A stretch of DNA of 64,000 nt. Source: Bin90 sp965214635. Lineage in GTDB: Bacteria > Chloroflexota > Dehalococcoidia > Lucifugimonadales > JADFKI01. Made by a program: the position numbers and the translations under genes. This document shows positions 46,774 to 56,982 of the stretch, piece after piece. The stretch is from positions 1,922,001 to 1,986,000 of the forward strand of contig OZ243964.1 in NCBI GenBank assembly GCA_965214635.1, read 5' to 3'. How positions within the stretch are numbered: position 1 is the first letter of the stretch; each line of letters starts with the position of its first letter. The notes beneath the pieces were generated by a model that saw only the letters and a list, made by a program, of their open reading frames with translations, searched no databases and had not been told where the DNA came from.

Positions 46774-47145
46774 GACATCCCTCCTAGAAAGCCTAATAAG
46801 CTGGTCGTTTCTCTGGTTCGCAGTAGGGTTGTGGATGTTGTAGTTAGTTATCGTGATAAGCGTAATGGCGGGAATGAAACACTGCCGTTGACGCTACTAT
46901 ACGCCTGATTTGCCGCAAGTCAATGCGGAAATACGGAAGCGCTATCCGCACTTATCATCGGCGAGCAGAATCGCAATCCCCACACAATGAGCGGGCTAAC
47001 GGCGCTGGCGGTTTTCGTGTGAATATGACTGCCAAGCGGCGGTATAAAATGTCCCGACACGGCGTTCTGTGATATTCTTGGTGGAGGCGTTTGCGATGCT
47101 GCGAACCCCTGCCGTTCCAGACTATAGACCTGCTAGGATGAGGCG
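46774..47145. other. Divergent intergenic region of about 370 bp
   Basis: This lies between the GMC gene (minus) and the tenA-like gene (plus). I looked for a TPP riboswitch because thiamin genes follow, and found no CTGAGA or matching downstream element. TATAAA at 47043-47048 is a possible -10 for the thiamin genes. No gene or strong repeat is supported. Confidence 0.5.
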
Positions 47146-47814
47146 ATGTCATTCACACGAGAACTCCGCGCCCGCAATTCCGTTCTTTGGGAGCTGATGG
47201 TTACACATCCGTTCGTGGAAGAGATGGGCGACGGCGTCCTGCCATCGGAGAAGTTTCGGCGCTATTTTCTGCAAGATTATGTGTTCGTGAACGACCTCGT
47301 GGCATTGCTTGCGTTCGGTGCGGCGAAGGCGCCCACGATAGAGCAGGGCTATCCGCTGGTGAAGTTTCTTGAGGCGCTGGGGCCGGAGAACGACCTGTTC
47401 CTTCGCGCATTCGCCGAACTCGGCGCATCGGAGGCGGAGTACTCCATGGCGAGCGCATCGCCGACCACGCAGGCTTTCGGCGACTTCATCGTGCGGACGG
47501 CGCTGCAGGGCGGTTTCATCGACATCCTGACCATCCTGTATGTAACCGAAGGGACATACCTCGATTGGGGCAGCCGCCTGCTCGCCGAAGGACGCCGCCC
47601 CGATGCGCCCGCCATCTATGGCGAGTGGATAGACCTGCATAGCCTCGCCGTACTCGGCGAAATTGTGGCGTGGCTCGCCGACCAGATAGACGCCTACGCC
47701 ACCGACGCTTCGCCTGCGCGCCTTGCCGAGCTAGATCGCATATTCCTCACCGCACTGCGCTACGAATACCGCTTTTGGGAAGCCGCCTATCACGGCGAGG
47801 AATGGGATTTCTGA
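47146..47814 (+). CDS. TenA-family aminopyrimidine aminohydrolase-like protein, Cys-less (TenA_E type)
   Basis: TenA proteins salvage thiamin pyrimidine breakdown products. The 222-residue helical protein has LWELMVTHPFVEEMGDGVLPSEKFRRYFLQDYVFV at the start and the C-terminal FLTALRYEYRFWEAAYHGEEW. The catalytic Cys of classical TenA (in LPCxWxY) is replaced: the matching segment reads ILYVTEGTYLDWG, keeping Glu but with Thr at the Cys position. This points to the TenA_E group. It precedes thiD by 106 bp, supporting a thiamin-salvage role. Confidence 0.85.
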   Translation: MSFTRELRARNSVLWELMVTHPFVEEMGDGVLPSEKFRRYFLQDYVFVNDLVALLAFGAAKAPTIEQGYPLVKFLEALGPENDLFLRAFAELGASEAEYSMASASPTTQAFGDFIVRTALQGGFIDILTILYVTEGTYLDWGSRLLAEGRRPDAPAIYGEWIDLHSLAVLGEIVAWLADQIDAYATDASPARLAELDRIFLTALRYEYRFWEAAYHGEEWDF

Positions 47815-47920
47815 GCTGACAGGAACTACGGCGTGGGTATGGCTAGGATATGGAGCGCTTGCCGGCAACTGACAACAGGGACGACTGAAAACCTACACAT
47901 GAAAGCATTAGGAAAGGCGT

Positions 47921-48742
47921 ATGAACGGCATCAGAAAGGCATTGACGATTGCAGGCTCGGATTCGGGCGGGGGCGCAGGTGTGCAGGCAGACCTGAAGGC
48001 GTTTGCGGCGAACGGAGTGCACGGCACATCTGCTATCAGCGCAATCACGGCGCAGAACACCCTGCGCATTACCGATGCGCTGGCGCTGCCCTCCGCGCTT
48101 GTGGCAAGCCAGATAGACGCTATCATGGAGGACATCGGCACCCATGCCGTCAAGACCGGCATGCTGCCCAACGCCGCCATCATCAACACCGTGGCGCAGA
48201 AGGTCAGCGAGCATAGCCTGTCCACGCTGGTGGTGGATCCGGTGATGGTAACGAGCATGGGTGACCTCCTGCTGGAGAGCGACGCCGTGGACACCATGCT
48301 GGGCGCGCTGATACCGCTCGCCACCATTGTTACGCCGAACATGCGCGAAGCCGCCGTGCTGTGCGACATGCCCATCGTTACGCTCGACGACATGCGCCGT
48401 GCCGCAAAGATGCTCTACGAATCCACAGGCGCACGCGCTGCACTGGTCAAGGGCGGACACTACGACGGCCCCGCAACCGATGTGCTCTATGACGGCAGCG
48501 GGTTCACCGAGTTCACAGAGCAGCGCATCGACACGATCAACACCCACGGCACGGGCTGCACGCTTGCATCGTCCATCGCCGCCAACCTCGCCAAGGGGAT
48601 GGAACTGCACGATGCGGTGGCGCGCGCCAAGTCATATGTTACCGCCGCTATACGCCACGCCGCACCCATCGGCGCAGGGCACGGCCCGCTGAACCACTTC
48701 TACATGCTCGGCGATGCGGTCGATACGGAGGGCGGGGCATAG
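47921..48742 (+). CDS. thiD: Hydroxymethylpyrimidine/phosphomethylpyrimidine kinase
   Basis: ThiD phosphorylates HMP twice to HMP-PP for thiamin synthesis. The 273 residues show the ribokinase-fold motifs AGSDSGGGAGVQADLKAF and GVHGTSAISAITAQNT, VVDPVMVTSMGDLL, and the anion-hole NTHGTGCTLASSIAANLAKG. AGGAAAGG precedes the ATG. It pairs with the upstream TenA-like gene for pyrimidine salvage. No thiE, thiC or thiM is in the window. Confidence 0.96.
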   Translation: MNGIRKALTIAGSDSGGGAGVQADLKAFAANGVHGTSAISAITAQNTLRITDALALPSALVASQIDAIMEDIGTHAVKTGMLPNAAIINTVAQKVSEHSLSTLVVDPVMVTSMGDLLLESDAVDTMLGALIPLATIVTPNMREAAVLCDMPIVTLDDMRRAAKMLYESTGARAALVKGGHYDGPATDVLYDGSGFTEFTEQRIDTINTHGTGCTLASSIAANLAKGMELHDAVARAKSYVTAAIRHAAPIGAGHGPLNHFYMLGDAVDTEGGA

Positions 48743-48826
48743 GCGCGCTTGGCTTGCGAATGTGCATATGCGCAAGCACAACGGGGTTGGACGAAAGCAG
48801 AAGTAGCAGAGTACTGAGGATGCGAA

Positions 48827-50119
48827 ATGAGTAAATCGGTGGGGATAGGATTGCTGGGTTGTGGCGTGGTTGGTGGGGGCGTAACGCGCGTGCTGGCGGA
48901 CAAGAGCGCACAGCTGGCGAAGCTCGCCGGCGCCGAACTGACGCTCAACGGCGTGCTGGTGCGCGATGCTGCTCGCAAGCGCGACGCCGCACTGCCCGTC
49001 GGCGCACTCACGACCGACCCGGACGCCGTAATCACCGACCCCGCCGTGGACATCGTGGTGGAGGTCATGGGCGGCGAGCAGCCTGCGCTCGACTATATCA
49101 TGCGCTCTATCGCACACGGCAAGCACATCGTTACCGCCAACAAAGAGGTGATGGCGAAGCACGGCGCAGACATCCTGTCGGCGGCTCGCAAGAAGGGCGT
49201 GCAGGTCTTGTTCGAGGCGAGCGTCGCGGGGGGCACTCCCATCATCGCCCCGCTGCTGCGCGACCTCGCTGCAAACGATGTGGTTAGCATCAACGGCATC
49301 ATCAACGGCACGACGAACTACATCCTCACCAAGATGGCGCAAGATGGGCAGGATTTCGGCACGGCGCTGTCCGAGGCGCAGGCGCTGGGCTATGCCGAGT
49401 CTGACCCGACCAACGATGTGGAGGGCATAGACGCCGCATACAAGCTCGCCATCCTGTCCACGCTGGCGTTCCGCGCGCGCGTGAGCGACTGTGATGTGTA
49501 CTGCGAGGGCATCACGCAGCTGACAGCGCAAGACTTCCGCTACGCAAGCGAACTTGGCTACGCCATAAAACTGCTCGCCATCGCCAGCAAGACCGATGGT
49601 GCGGTGCAGGCGCGGGTGCATCCGGTGCTGCTGCACGCCGATGTGATGCTCGCCAAGGTGGACGGCGTTCTGAATGCGGTGGAGGTGCAGACCGACCTCG
49701 CCGGGCGGGTGCTGTTCCACGGGCGTGGTGCCGGCGATATGCCCACTAGCAGCGCCGTCATCGCCGACATCGTGGAGATTGCGCGCCATGTCGCACAGGA
49801 AGCAGCGCCGCTGTCATCGCTTGCGCCCGCCGCCGATGTGCGCATCAGCCCCATCAGCGCACTCGAGACCAAGTACTACATGCGGCTGAATGTGATGGAG
49901 CGCCCCGGCGTGTTCGCACAAATCCTGAAGGTGCTGGGCGACCTAGACATCAGCATAGCGTCCGCCATTCAGAAAGAGACAGACGACGCCGCGCGCCGCG
50001 CCGAAATCGTGCTGATGACGCATCGCGCCAGCGAAGCCGCTGTCCAGTCTGCGCTGCAGATTATCGGCGGCTTGGATGTGGTCAACGAAATCGGCAGCCT
50101 CATCCGCGTGGAAGACTAG
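48827..50119 (+). CDS. hom: Homoserine dehydrogenase
   Basis: Hom reduces aspartate semialdehyde to homoserine on the Thr/Met path. The 430 residues include the NAD(P) motif GLLGCGVVGGGVTRVL, VTANKEVMAKHG, and the catalytic region INGTTNYILTKM with AQALGYAESDPTNDVEGIDAAYKLAIL. A C-terminal ACT domain of about 80 residues (YYMRLNVMERPGVFAQILKVL) predicts threonine feedback. It is 84 bp after thiD, and thrB/thrC are not adjacent. Confidence 0.97.
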   Translation: MSKSVGIGLLGCGVVGGGVTRVLADKSAQLAKLAGAELTLNGVLVRDAARKRDAALPVGALTTDPDAVITDPAVDIVVEVMGGEQPALDYIMRSIAHGKHIVTANKEVMAKHGADILSAARKKGVQVLFEASVAGGTPIIAPLLRDLAANDVVSINGIINGTTNYILTKMAQDGQDFGTALSEAQALGYAESDPTNDVEGIDAAYKLAILSTLAFRARVSDCDVYCEGITQLTAQDFRYASELGYAIKLLAIASKTDGAVQARVHPVLLHADVMLAKVDGVLNAVEVQTDLAGRVLFHGRGAGDMPTSSAVIADIVEIARHVAQEAAPLSSLAPAADVRISPISALETKYYMRLNVMERPGVFAQILKVLGDLDISIASAIQKETDDAARRAEIVLMTHRASEAAVQSALQIIGGLDVVNEIGSLIRVED

Positions 50120-50211
50120 GCGGGCGAGCGTCGGGTATCAGGGCGCCTGCTGACGAATCTGGGTGGCAGCGGGCTGTTAAGCGTGCCATCCCCCGTGTTG
50201 GAGGCGATTCG

Positions 50212-53200
50212 ATGCTGTTTTTGAGCCACATGGCGGCGCTGGATGTGGATGTGATGAGGCGTGTGATAGCGCAGCAGCAGGGCGATGATGCGCTGCGCCC
50301 GGTTACGGTGGTCTGTCCAAACACATATGCGATGGGTTCGCTGCGTCAGCGGCTGGGGCTGACGGGTTTCGCCAACTTGCGCTTCATCACCATCGACATT
50401 CTGTCGGAGTGGCTCGGCTCGCCGTCGCTGGCTGAGAAGGGCAAGCGCCCGCTGACTTCCGTGTTTCGCACTGCCGTTGTGCGCTCTGTGGCGGCGCAGG
50501 CGCAGGGCGTGCTCGAGGGTATGGGTACGCATCCGTCCACGCACGCCGGTCTCCGCAGAACCTTTCAGGATCTGCGCCACGCATCCCCGGCCGCTCTCTC
50601 CCGCCTCGAAGAGGGCGGCGAGCTGCCCGGCGAGGTGGTTCGGCTCTTTCGCAAATACCGCGCCGACACTGCGGACTATCACGACAACGAAGACCGCGCT
50701 GCTGCCGCCGCCGATGCAGTGCGGGACGGCAGCGCATCCGGGGCGCTGGACGAGCAGGGCTTCGTAGTGTTCTATCATATGCGCAGGCTGACGCCGTCGC
50801 AGCGCAGGTTGGTGCGGGAGCTTGCCGCCGCCGGGCGCTGTGCCGTGATGCTCGGCTTGACGGGCGACGCCGATGCAGACCAAGCCACGCTCGAGTTCGC
50901 CGCCGAACTCCGCCCCGCATTTCAGGCAGCAGCCGGCCCCACTGCATCCCCGAACGGTATAGGCGATGCTGTGGATGTGTCTGACGGGGTGGCATTGGAC
51001 GCGATGATTGGCAACAGGGTCGGGGAAATCATCACAGCGCCGGACGCTCACCAAGAGGTTCGGATGGTCATCCGGCGGATAATGGGACTTGCTCAGGGCG
51101 GTGTTCCGTTCCATCGCATGGCGATACTCCATCGCCAGCAGAACCCATACGGCACACTGGTGCGCGAAGAGCTTACGCTGGCGGGCATCCCTGTTGCGGG
51201 CGCAAGCGCCACATCGCTGGCAGACACCGCCGTAGGGCGGACGCTGTTGGGCGTCATACGCTTGCGCGAGGAGGACTTTTCGCGCAGCGCAGTGATGGAG
51301 TGGCTGACTGGCTGTCCAATCAACCCGCCTGTTGACGCATTCAGCCCCAGCCTGTGGGACGCCATATCCAAGCGCGCCCTAATCGTAGGCGGTGTGGAGC
51401 AGTGGGGGCAGCGTCTGTCGGCTTTCGCCGAAGAGAACGAACGGCAGGCAGACAGCGGCATAGGTGCTGGGGAGCGCGAACTCTCGGAAGGAGAGACTTG
51501 GCGTCTGCGGAGAGATGCCAAGACCGCCCGCGATATGCGGAAATACATCGCGTCGCTGGCAGTAGACGCCGAACCGCCCGGCAACGGCGAACCCGTGCCG
51601 CACAACGGCTGGACTGCGTTCTGTGACTGGGCGAGCGACCTGCTGGGCAAGTATGTGAACGCCGACACACTTCCGGATGCCGAACAGCGCGCCTTGCACA
51701 AGATCAAGTCGAACCTTGATGACCTTGCAGCGGCAGACCACATCCCATCGCAGCCGCCGCTGAAGCCGGACGACTTTCGCCGCGCGCTCAGCGAGATGCT
51801 GCGGGCGCAGGTGGGGCACTTGGATGCAGTGGGCAAGGGCGTGTTTGTTGCGCCGCTTCAGCGCGCCTCCGCTATGGACTTCGGTGCGGTGTATGTGGTC
51901 GGCATGGTAGAGGGCGCAATGCCCTCCGCAATGCGCGACAACCCGCTTGTCCCGGACGATGCGCGCCGCAATGCAGGCGGAGCGGCGGAGGGCATCCCCC
52001 CGCTGATGCTTCAGCAGCGCGCCGAAGAGCGCTATGACTACCTAGCGGCGCTCGCCGTTGCGCCGTCCGTTACGCTGTCATATCCCGCTGCCGTCGCAGG
52101 GCGCAAGAACCACGCATCGCGCTGGCTGCTGGAAGCGGCGTCCGTCCATGCGGGAAAGCAGGTGTTCGCATCCGACCTGTCGGAATATGGCAGCGAAAAT
52201 TGGCTGACCATACTCACATCCATGCAGCATTCGCTCGAATCCATTTGCGACGATGGCTCTGCGGCTGGGGCGCTCTACGCTGATGCGCACGACTATGGTT
52301 TAGAGCGGCTGCACGAATGGCGGCGCATGGGCGGGGAGCCGGCGGCACACCCGCTTGCAGGCGCATTGGCGCTGGAAAGAGCGATGCGGCTGGTGGACGC
52401 TAGGAACAGCAGCGCCTTCACCGAGTGGGACGGCAACCTTGCGCAAGACGCCGACAGGTTCGCCGACCTGCTCTACGCCCGCCCGCTTTCGCCCACGCGA
52501 TTAGAGAGCTGGGCGCGCTGCCCGTTCCAATACTTCCTCGCCAATGTGCTGCGCCTGAGCGCGGAGGAAGACCCGGAGGACATATACACCATCAGCGCCT
52601 TGGAACGCGGCTCGCTCGTCCACGAAATCCTCGAAAGGTTCGTCAACGCCATGCGCGGCAGCATGCCCGCCCCGGATAAAGCGTGGGACGATGCCCATCG
52701 CAAGCTGCTGCTCGGCATTGCGGACGACGCCTTTGATGAAGCCGAAACTCGGGGCATAACGGGCAAGCGCTTGATGTGGACACTCGCCAAAGAAGAGATG
52801 CGAAGCGACCTGCATGCGTTCCTCGATGCGGAGGCGAAGATGCGCCACAGGGAGGGCGTGTCGCCGCTGAGCGCCGAGGCGAAGTTCGGCTTGGGCGGCG
52901 CAGGCGCATGGGACGCCGCCGAATACACCCTACCCGACGGCTCTCAGGTGCGCTTTCGTGGCGCAATAGACCGCATTGACCAGAGCGCAGACGGGCGCAA
53001 GGCGCTCGTGCTGGACTACAAGACTGGCGGCAGTTCGTCCTACAAGGGGCTGAAGGACGACCCCATTGACAAGGGCAAGCGCCTGCAGCTGGCGATATAC
53101 TCGCTGGCTGCGCGGCAAAACCTCCCGGATGCTGGCGATGTGCGTGCCGCATACTGGTTCGTTACCAGCAGGAGCAACTTCGAGATGCTCCCGCCCGAGC

Positions 53201-53469
53201 CTGTCAACATCGCCGATGATGCGGTGGATGAGCGCTTCGCAGCGGGTATGGGCATCATCATAGATGGCATTCGCGGCGGGCTGTTTCCCGCCAACCCGGG
53301 CGGCATCGACAGGTGGAGCAGCAACTGCACATACTGCGACTTTAACTCGCTCTGCCCGTCGCGCCGCCAAGTATTGTGGGAGCGCAAGAGCGACGACAGG
53401 GCGCTTCGCGACTACCTGCGGCTCAGCAACGATGCAGTAGACGCTGCTGATGAACCACGGACAGAATGA
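50212..53469 (+). CDS. addB: AddB-like helicase/exonuclease subunit with iron-sulfur nuclease domain
   Basis: AddB pairs with AddA to resect double-strand breaks. The 1085-residue protein has an N-terminal helicase-like region without a clear Walker A motif, as expected for AddB's inactive helicase. Its C-terminal RecB-type nuclease has VLDYKTGG near residues 934-941. The 4Fe-4S staple cysteines are all present: C770 (WARCPFQYF), C1039, C1042 and C1048 (CTYCDFNSLC). GGAGG precedes the ATG. addA follows after 22 bp, so the two are one operon. Confidence 0.93.
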   Translation: MLFLSHMAALDVDVMRRVIAQQQGDDALRPVTVVCPNTYAMGSLRQRLGLTGFANLRFITIDILSEWLGSPSLAEKGKRPLTSVFRTAVVRSVAAQAQGVLEGMGTHPSTHAGLRRTFQDLRHASPAALSRLEEGGELPGEVVRLFRKYRADTADYHDNEDRAAAAADAVRDGSASGALDEQGFVVFYHMRRLTPSQRRLVRELAAAGRCAVMLGLTGDADADQATLEFAAELRPAFQAAAGPTASPNGIGDAVDVSDGVALDAMIGNRVGEIITAPDAHQEVRMVIRRIMGLAQGGVPFHRMAILHRQQNPYGTLVREELTLAGIPVAGASATSLADTAVGRTLLGVIRLREEDFSRSAVMEWLTGCPINPPVDAFSPSLWDAISKRALIVGGVEQWGQRLSAFAEENERQADSGIGAGERELSEGETWRLRRDAKTARDMRKYIASLAVDAEPPGNGEPVPHNGWTAFCDWASDLLGKYVNADTLPDAEQRALHKIKSNLDDLAAADHIPSQPPLKPDDFRRALSEMLRAQVGHLDAVGKGVFVAPLQRASAMDFGAVYVVGMVEGAMPSAMRDNPLVPDDARRNAGGAAEGIPPLMLQQRAEERYDYLAALAVAPSVTLSYPAAVAGRKNHASRWLLEAASVHAGKQVFASDLSEYGSENWLTILTSMQHSLESICDDGSAAGALYADAHDYGLERLHEWRRMGGEPAAHPLAGALALERAMRLVDARNSSAFTEWDGNLAQDADRFADLLYARPLSPTRLESWARCPFQYFLANVLRLSAEEDPEDIYTISALERGSLVHEILERFVNAMRGSMPAPDKAWDDAHRKLLLGIADDAFDEAETRGITGKRLMWTLAKEEMRSDLHAFLDAEAKMRHREGVSPLSAEAKFGLGGAGAWDAAEYTLPDGSQVRFRGAIDRIDQSADGRKALVLDYKTGGSSSYKGLKDDPIDKGKRLQLAIYSLAARQNLPDAGDVRAAYWFVTSRSNFEMLPPEPVNIADDAVDERFAAGMGIIIDGIRGGLFPANPGGIDRWSSNCTYCDFNSLCPSRRQVLWERKSDDRALRDYLRLSNDAVDAADEPRTE

Positions 53470-53491
53470 ATAAGGGGTGGGAGAGTATCGG

Positions 53492-56400
53492 ATGGCGTCA
53501 TCATCGGCTGTAAGCAAGTTCACGCCCAAAGACGATGCGGTTCGTCAGCGCATCACCCACAGCTTGGACGAAACGCTTTTCGTGGAGGCGGGCGCAGGCA
53601 CGGGCAAGACCACAAGCCTAGTCTCCCGCGTGGTGAACCTAATCGCGCAGGGCAAGACCACGCCGGACAAGATTGCGGCTATCACCTTCACTGAAGCCGC
53701 CGCCGCCGAACTGCGCGAGCGTGTCCGCGCCGAATTGCAAAAAGCTGCAAGCGATGGTGAAATGCCCCCCGATAGGCGGGAACGATGCGTGCAAGCCATC
53801 CCCGACTTAGACCGTGCGTCCATCCAAACGCTGCATAGCTTCGCCGGCATGCTGCTGCGCGAGCGCCCGCTGGAGGCAGGGCTGCCACCCGGCTTCGAGA
53901 CGCTGGACGCCATCGAAAGCGACCTGCGCTTCCAAGATGCGTGGACGGGGTGGCTGGACACAGCGCTCGATGACCCTGCGCTCGAATCGGCGTTTGCGCT
54001 GGGCTTGACGCTGGGGCTGAACATCAAGAGTATGCACGCCCTCGCCCTCGAGTTCCACCGCAACTATGACCTGCTGCCCGATGCCCCCGACGCATTCGGC
54101 GCTGACCTGACAGGCACCCCGTCGTCTGATTTGCTCAAAGCGTTGATGGACGAAGCGGGTGAGCTACTGCGGCTGTGCGCCTTTTCCAAGATAGGCAGCG
54201 GGGATGCGCTGTACGACCATACTCATGACAAGGTTGAGCGCATCCTTCGCCTAGCGGATGTCGACCCCGATTCGCCCGCCGTGTATCGCCAACTGCTGGA
54301 TCTGGTGCCCCTCAGACAGCGCAAAGGGCGTCAAGGAGACTGGCGCACCGACAACGAATCCGGCGTGAACGCCTGCAAACGCCTGAAAGAGCGGCTCATA
54401 GAGCTGAACAGCGAGGTGGAGGCGGATATAGCCGCCTGCCGCCAATATGCGCTGCAAATGCTGTGCAACGCCCTGAGCCGCTTCACGCGTGAATACGCCG
54501 CGGATCGCAAGCGGCAGGGGTATGCTGACTTTCAAGATTTGCTGGTGTGGGCGCGCGATATGCTGCGGGACAACCTCACCGCGCGGGCGCACTTCCAACG
54601 GCGTTTCACGCACCTGCTCATCGACGAATCGCAGGACACAGACCCGCTGCAAGCCGAAATCGCGATGTTCATCGCCGAGGATGTGCCGTCTGCCCATCGC
54701 AACGGCACAGGCTTACCCGCTCCGCAAATGGACTGGGAGAAGATTACGCCCAGGCGCGGCAAGATGTTCGTCGTCGGCGATGCCAAGCAGTCCATCTACC
54801 GCTTTCGCCGCGCCGATGTTACGCAGCTGAACCGACTGCAAGAGCGGCTGACTGCCGCAGGCGCATCATTGCCGCTGACACAGAACTTCCGCTCTCAGCG
54901 CCCCGTTGTGGATTGGGTGAATGTGCTGTTTGCCCAATGGATGACGGGCAAAACCCAAGCGCCGTACACGCCGATAGAGCATCGCTGGGATGCACAGTCC
55001 GATGATGGTGTCAAGCCGAGTGTGTGGCGCTTCGGCGATACGATGGACGGCAGCACCGAGTCCGTGCGCCGCAGCGAAGCAAAGCAGATGGCGGCTCTGC
55101 TGCGGCAGATAGTGGGCGAGCGGTGGCAGGTCTTGGACAGCGACAAGACCGAACAGGGGAATGCCGGGGCTGAAGTCTACAGGGATGCGAAGTATGGGGA
55201 CATCTGCATCCTGATGCGTGCGCGAACTGCGCTGTGGGCGCTGGAACAGCAGCTAGATGATGCGAATGTGGCGTATCGCATCGAGGGCGGGGCGCTGTTC
55301 TTCGAGACGCAAGAGGTGCGCGATCTGATGAACTGCTTGCGCGCCATAGACGATCCCGCCAACGAAGTGGCAATCGTCGCGGCGCTGCGCTCGCCCGCAT
55401 TCGCCTGCACCGATGTGGAACTGCACGCGTTTCGCAGCTCGCCCGCAGGGCGCGGCGGGTTCAACTACCTGTCGCTGCCCGAACCCAACGGCACGGGCGG
55501 CAGGGTGGTTGACAGCCTCGCAGTGCTGCGCTGCGCACACGATAAGCGGTTGTGGCAGTCCACAGCGTCGCTGATAGACGGCTTCGTCCGCGACCGCAGG
55601 CTGATGGAAGTTGGCGTGGGCAGCCGCCGACCACGCGAGCAGTGGCGGCGCTATCGCTTCCTAGTGGAGCAGGCGCGCGCCTTTGCGGCGGCGGGTGGCA
55701 ACTCATTGCGCGCCTTCTTGGATTGGGCACAGCGGCAGATGGATGAGAATGCCCGCGTCAGCGAAACCCCCGTGCCCGACTCGGACGAAGACGCCGTGCG
55801 AATTATGACCATCCACGGCGCAAAGGGGCTGGAGTTCCCCATCGTCATCCTCACAGGGCTTAACTTGCGCCGCCGCAGTCGCACGCCCATTGCCATTTTC
55901 GACCGCACGAGTGGCGGTGTGGAAGTGGGTATCGGTTCCTCAAAAAGCAAGTTCGAGACGGCGAAATATGATGAGGCGTCGAAGCTGGAGAAGCTCATGG
56001 AGCAGGATGAGCACATCCGCCTGATGTATGTCGCCGCCACGCGCGCCCGCGACCACCTCGTCCTGAGCCTGCACAGGCTTGAAAAGGGCAGGTCCCGCAG
56101 GGACACTACGGACGCCGGCATAATAGCCGAAAAGATGCACTCCTTCCCCAATCTGTGGGAAGAGGCGGTGGTGCTGCCGCAATATGTCGCTGTGCCACAA
56201 TCGCACACCGCTGCTCAGCCGCTAGTCGTCGCCGATCACTCGGTCGATGCACACCAACGCTGGCTGGATGAGCACAAGGCGAGCGTCGATGAAGCGTCTC
56301 GACAGGCGTCCATCGCCGCAACCCGATTAGGGCGCAGCCCCGACGACAAGCACGAAGCCGACCCGGACGCACCTGAGGCTGAACCCGCCCGACGCGGTCG

Positions 56401-56938
56401 TGCCGGCACATCCATCGGCAGAGCGGTGCACGCCGTGCTGCAGACCTGCGACCTCGCCACCGGCGCCGACATCGCCGCCGCAGCGCGCACCCAAGCCGCC
56501 GCAGAGGGGCTTCCCGGCAGAGAGCGCGAAATCGCCGACCTCGCCCGCAAAGCCATCCACAGCGCAATGGTCGAGCGCGCCGTGCGGTCTGGGCGATACT
56601 GGCGCGAAGTCCCGATGGCAATCCCCATCGGCGGCGGCGTGCTGGAAGGCATCATCGACCTGCTGTTCGAAGAGGACGGCGAACTGGTGTTGGTGGACTA
56701 CAAGACCGACCGTGTGAGCGAGGCGCAGCTGGGGGATGTCGCTGTTGAGCGATACGGCATGCAGGTCGGCGCATATGCGCTCGCCGTAGAACGCGCCACG
56801 GGCAAGTCCGTCAAGGATGCGGCGCTCTTGTATCTCAGCCGCGACACCGAAGTGTCGCTCGGAGCTGACCTGACCCGCTTGAAAGCATACGCTGAAAGCG
56901 AAGCGGCGGCGCAGTTTGCTGCCGTTTCAGATGCGTAA
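53492..56938 (+). CDS. addA: AddA-like UvrD-family helicase/exonuclease
   Basis: The 1148-residue superfamily 1A helicase-nuclease is the motor of AddAB. Walker A is GAGTGKT at 34-40. Further helicase motifs are AITFTEAAAAELRERV, LLIDESQDTDPLQ (DExx), VVGDAKQSIYRFRRAD, LTQNFRSQ, IMTIHGAKGLEFPIVIL and LMYVAATRARDHL. The C-terminal nuclease motif LVLVDYKTDRV lies near 1066-1075. An in-frame GTG at 53477 is possible, but GGGAG about 8 nt before 53492 supports the ATG there. It ends 44 bp before a convergent gene. Confidence 0.95.
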   Translation: MASSSAVSKFTPKDDAVRQRITHSLDETLFVEAGAGTGKTTSLVSRVVNLIAQGKTTPDKIAAITFTEAAAAELRERVRAELQKAASDGEMPPDRRERCVQAIPDLDRASIQTLHSFAGMLLRERPLEAGLPPGFETLDAIESDLRFQDAWTGWLDTALDDPALESAFALGLTLGLNIKSMHALALEFHRNYDLLPDAPDAFGADLTGTPSSDLLKALMDEAGELLRLCAFSKIGSGDALYDHTHDKVERILRLADVDPDSPAVYRQLLDLVPLRQRKGRQGDWRTDNESGVNACKRLKERLIELNSEVEADIAACRQYALQMLCNALSRFTREYAADRKRQGYADFQDLLVWARDMLRDNLTARAHFQRRFTHLLIDESQDTDPLQAEIAMFIAEDVPSAHRNGTGLPAPQMDWEKITPRRGKMFVVGDAKQSIYRFRRADVTQLNRLQERLTAAGASLPLTQNFRSQRPVVDWVNVLFAQWMTGKTQAPYTPIEHRWDAQSDDGVKPSVWRFGDTMDGSTESVRRSEAKQMAALLRQIVGERWQVLDSDKTEQGNAGAEVYRDAKYGDICILMRARTALWALEQQLDDANVAYRIEGGALFFETQEVRDLMNCLRAIDDPANEVAIVAALRSPAFACTDVELHAFRSSPAGRGGFNYLSLPEPNGTGGRVVDSLAVLRCAHDKRLWQSTASLIDGFVRDRRLMEVGVGSRRPREQWRRYRFLVEQARAFAAAGGNSLRAFLDWAQRQMDENARVSETPVPDSDEDAVRIMTIHGAKGLEFPIVILTGLNLRRRSRTPIAIFDRTSGGVEVGIGSSKSKFETAKYDEASKLEKLMEQDEHIRLMYVAATRARDHLVLSLHRLEKGRSRRDTTDAGIIAEKMHSFPNLWEEAVVLPQYVAVPQSHTAAQPLVVADHSVDAHQRWLDEHKASVDEASRQASIAATRLGRSPDDKHEADPDAPEAEPARRGRAGTSIGRAVHAVLQTCDLATGADIAAAARTQAAAEGLPGREREIADLARKAIHSAMVERAVRSGRYWREVPMAIPIGGGVLEGIIDLLFEEDGELVLVDYKTDRVSEAQLGDVAVERYGMQVGAYALAVERATGKSVKDAALLYLSRDTEVSLGADLTRLKAYAESEAAAQFAAVSDA

Positions 56939-56954
56939 CTGCGCGTGCGTGATG

Positions 56955-56982
56955 GGCAGGCGCTCACAGCGTTGGCGCTGCC
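56955..56982. terminator. Hairpin between convergent addA and enolase-superfamily genes
   Basis: GGCA-g-GCGC (56955-56963) pairs with GCGC-TGCC (56975-56982) with one bulged base. An alternative CAGCG-TTGG-CGCTG hairpin sits inside. It fills the 44-bp gap between the two stops. There is no U-tract, so termination is only suggested. Confidence 0.4.

Noticed and set aside
46774..47145. TPP riboswitch upstream of the thiamin-salvage genes
   Set aside because: The conserved CTGAGA and its partner motif are missing.
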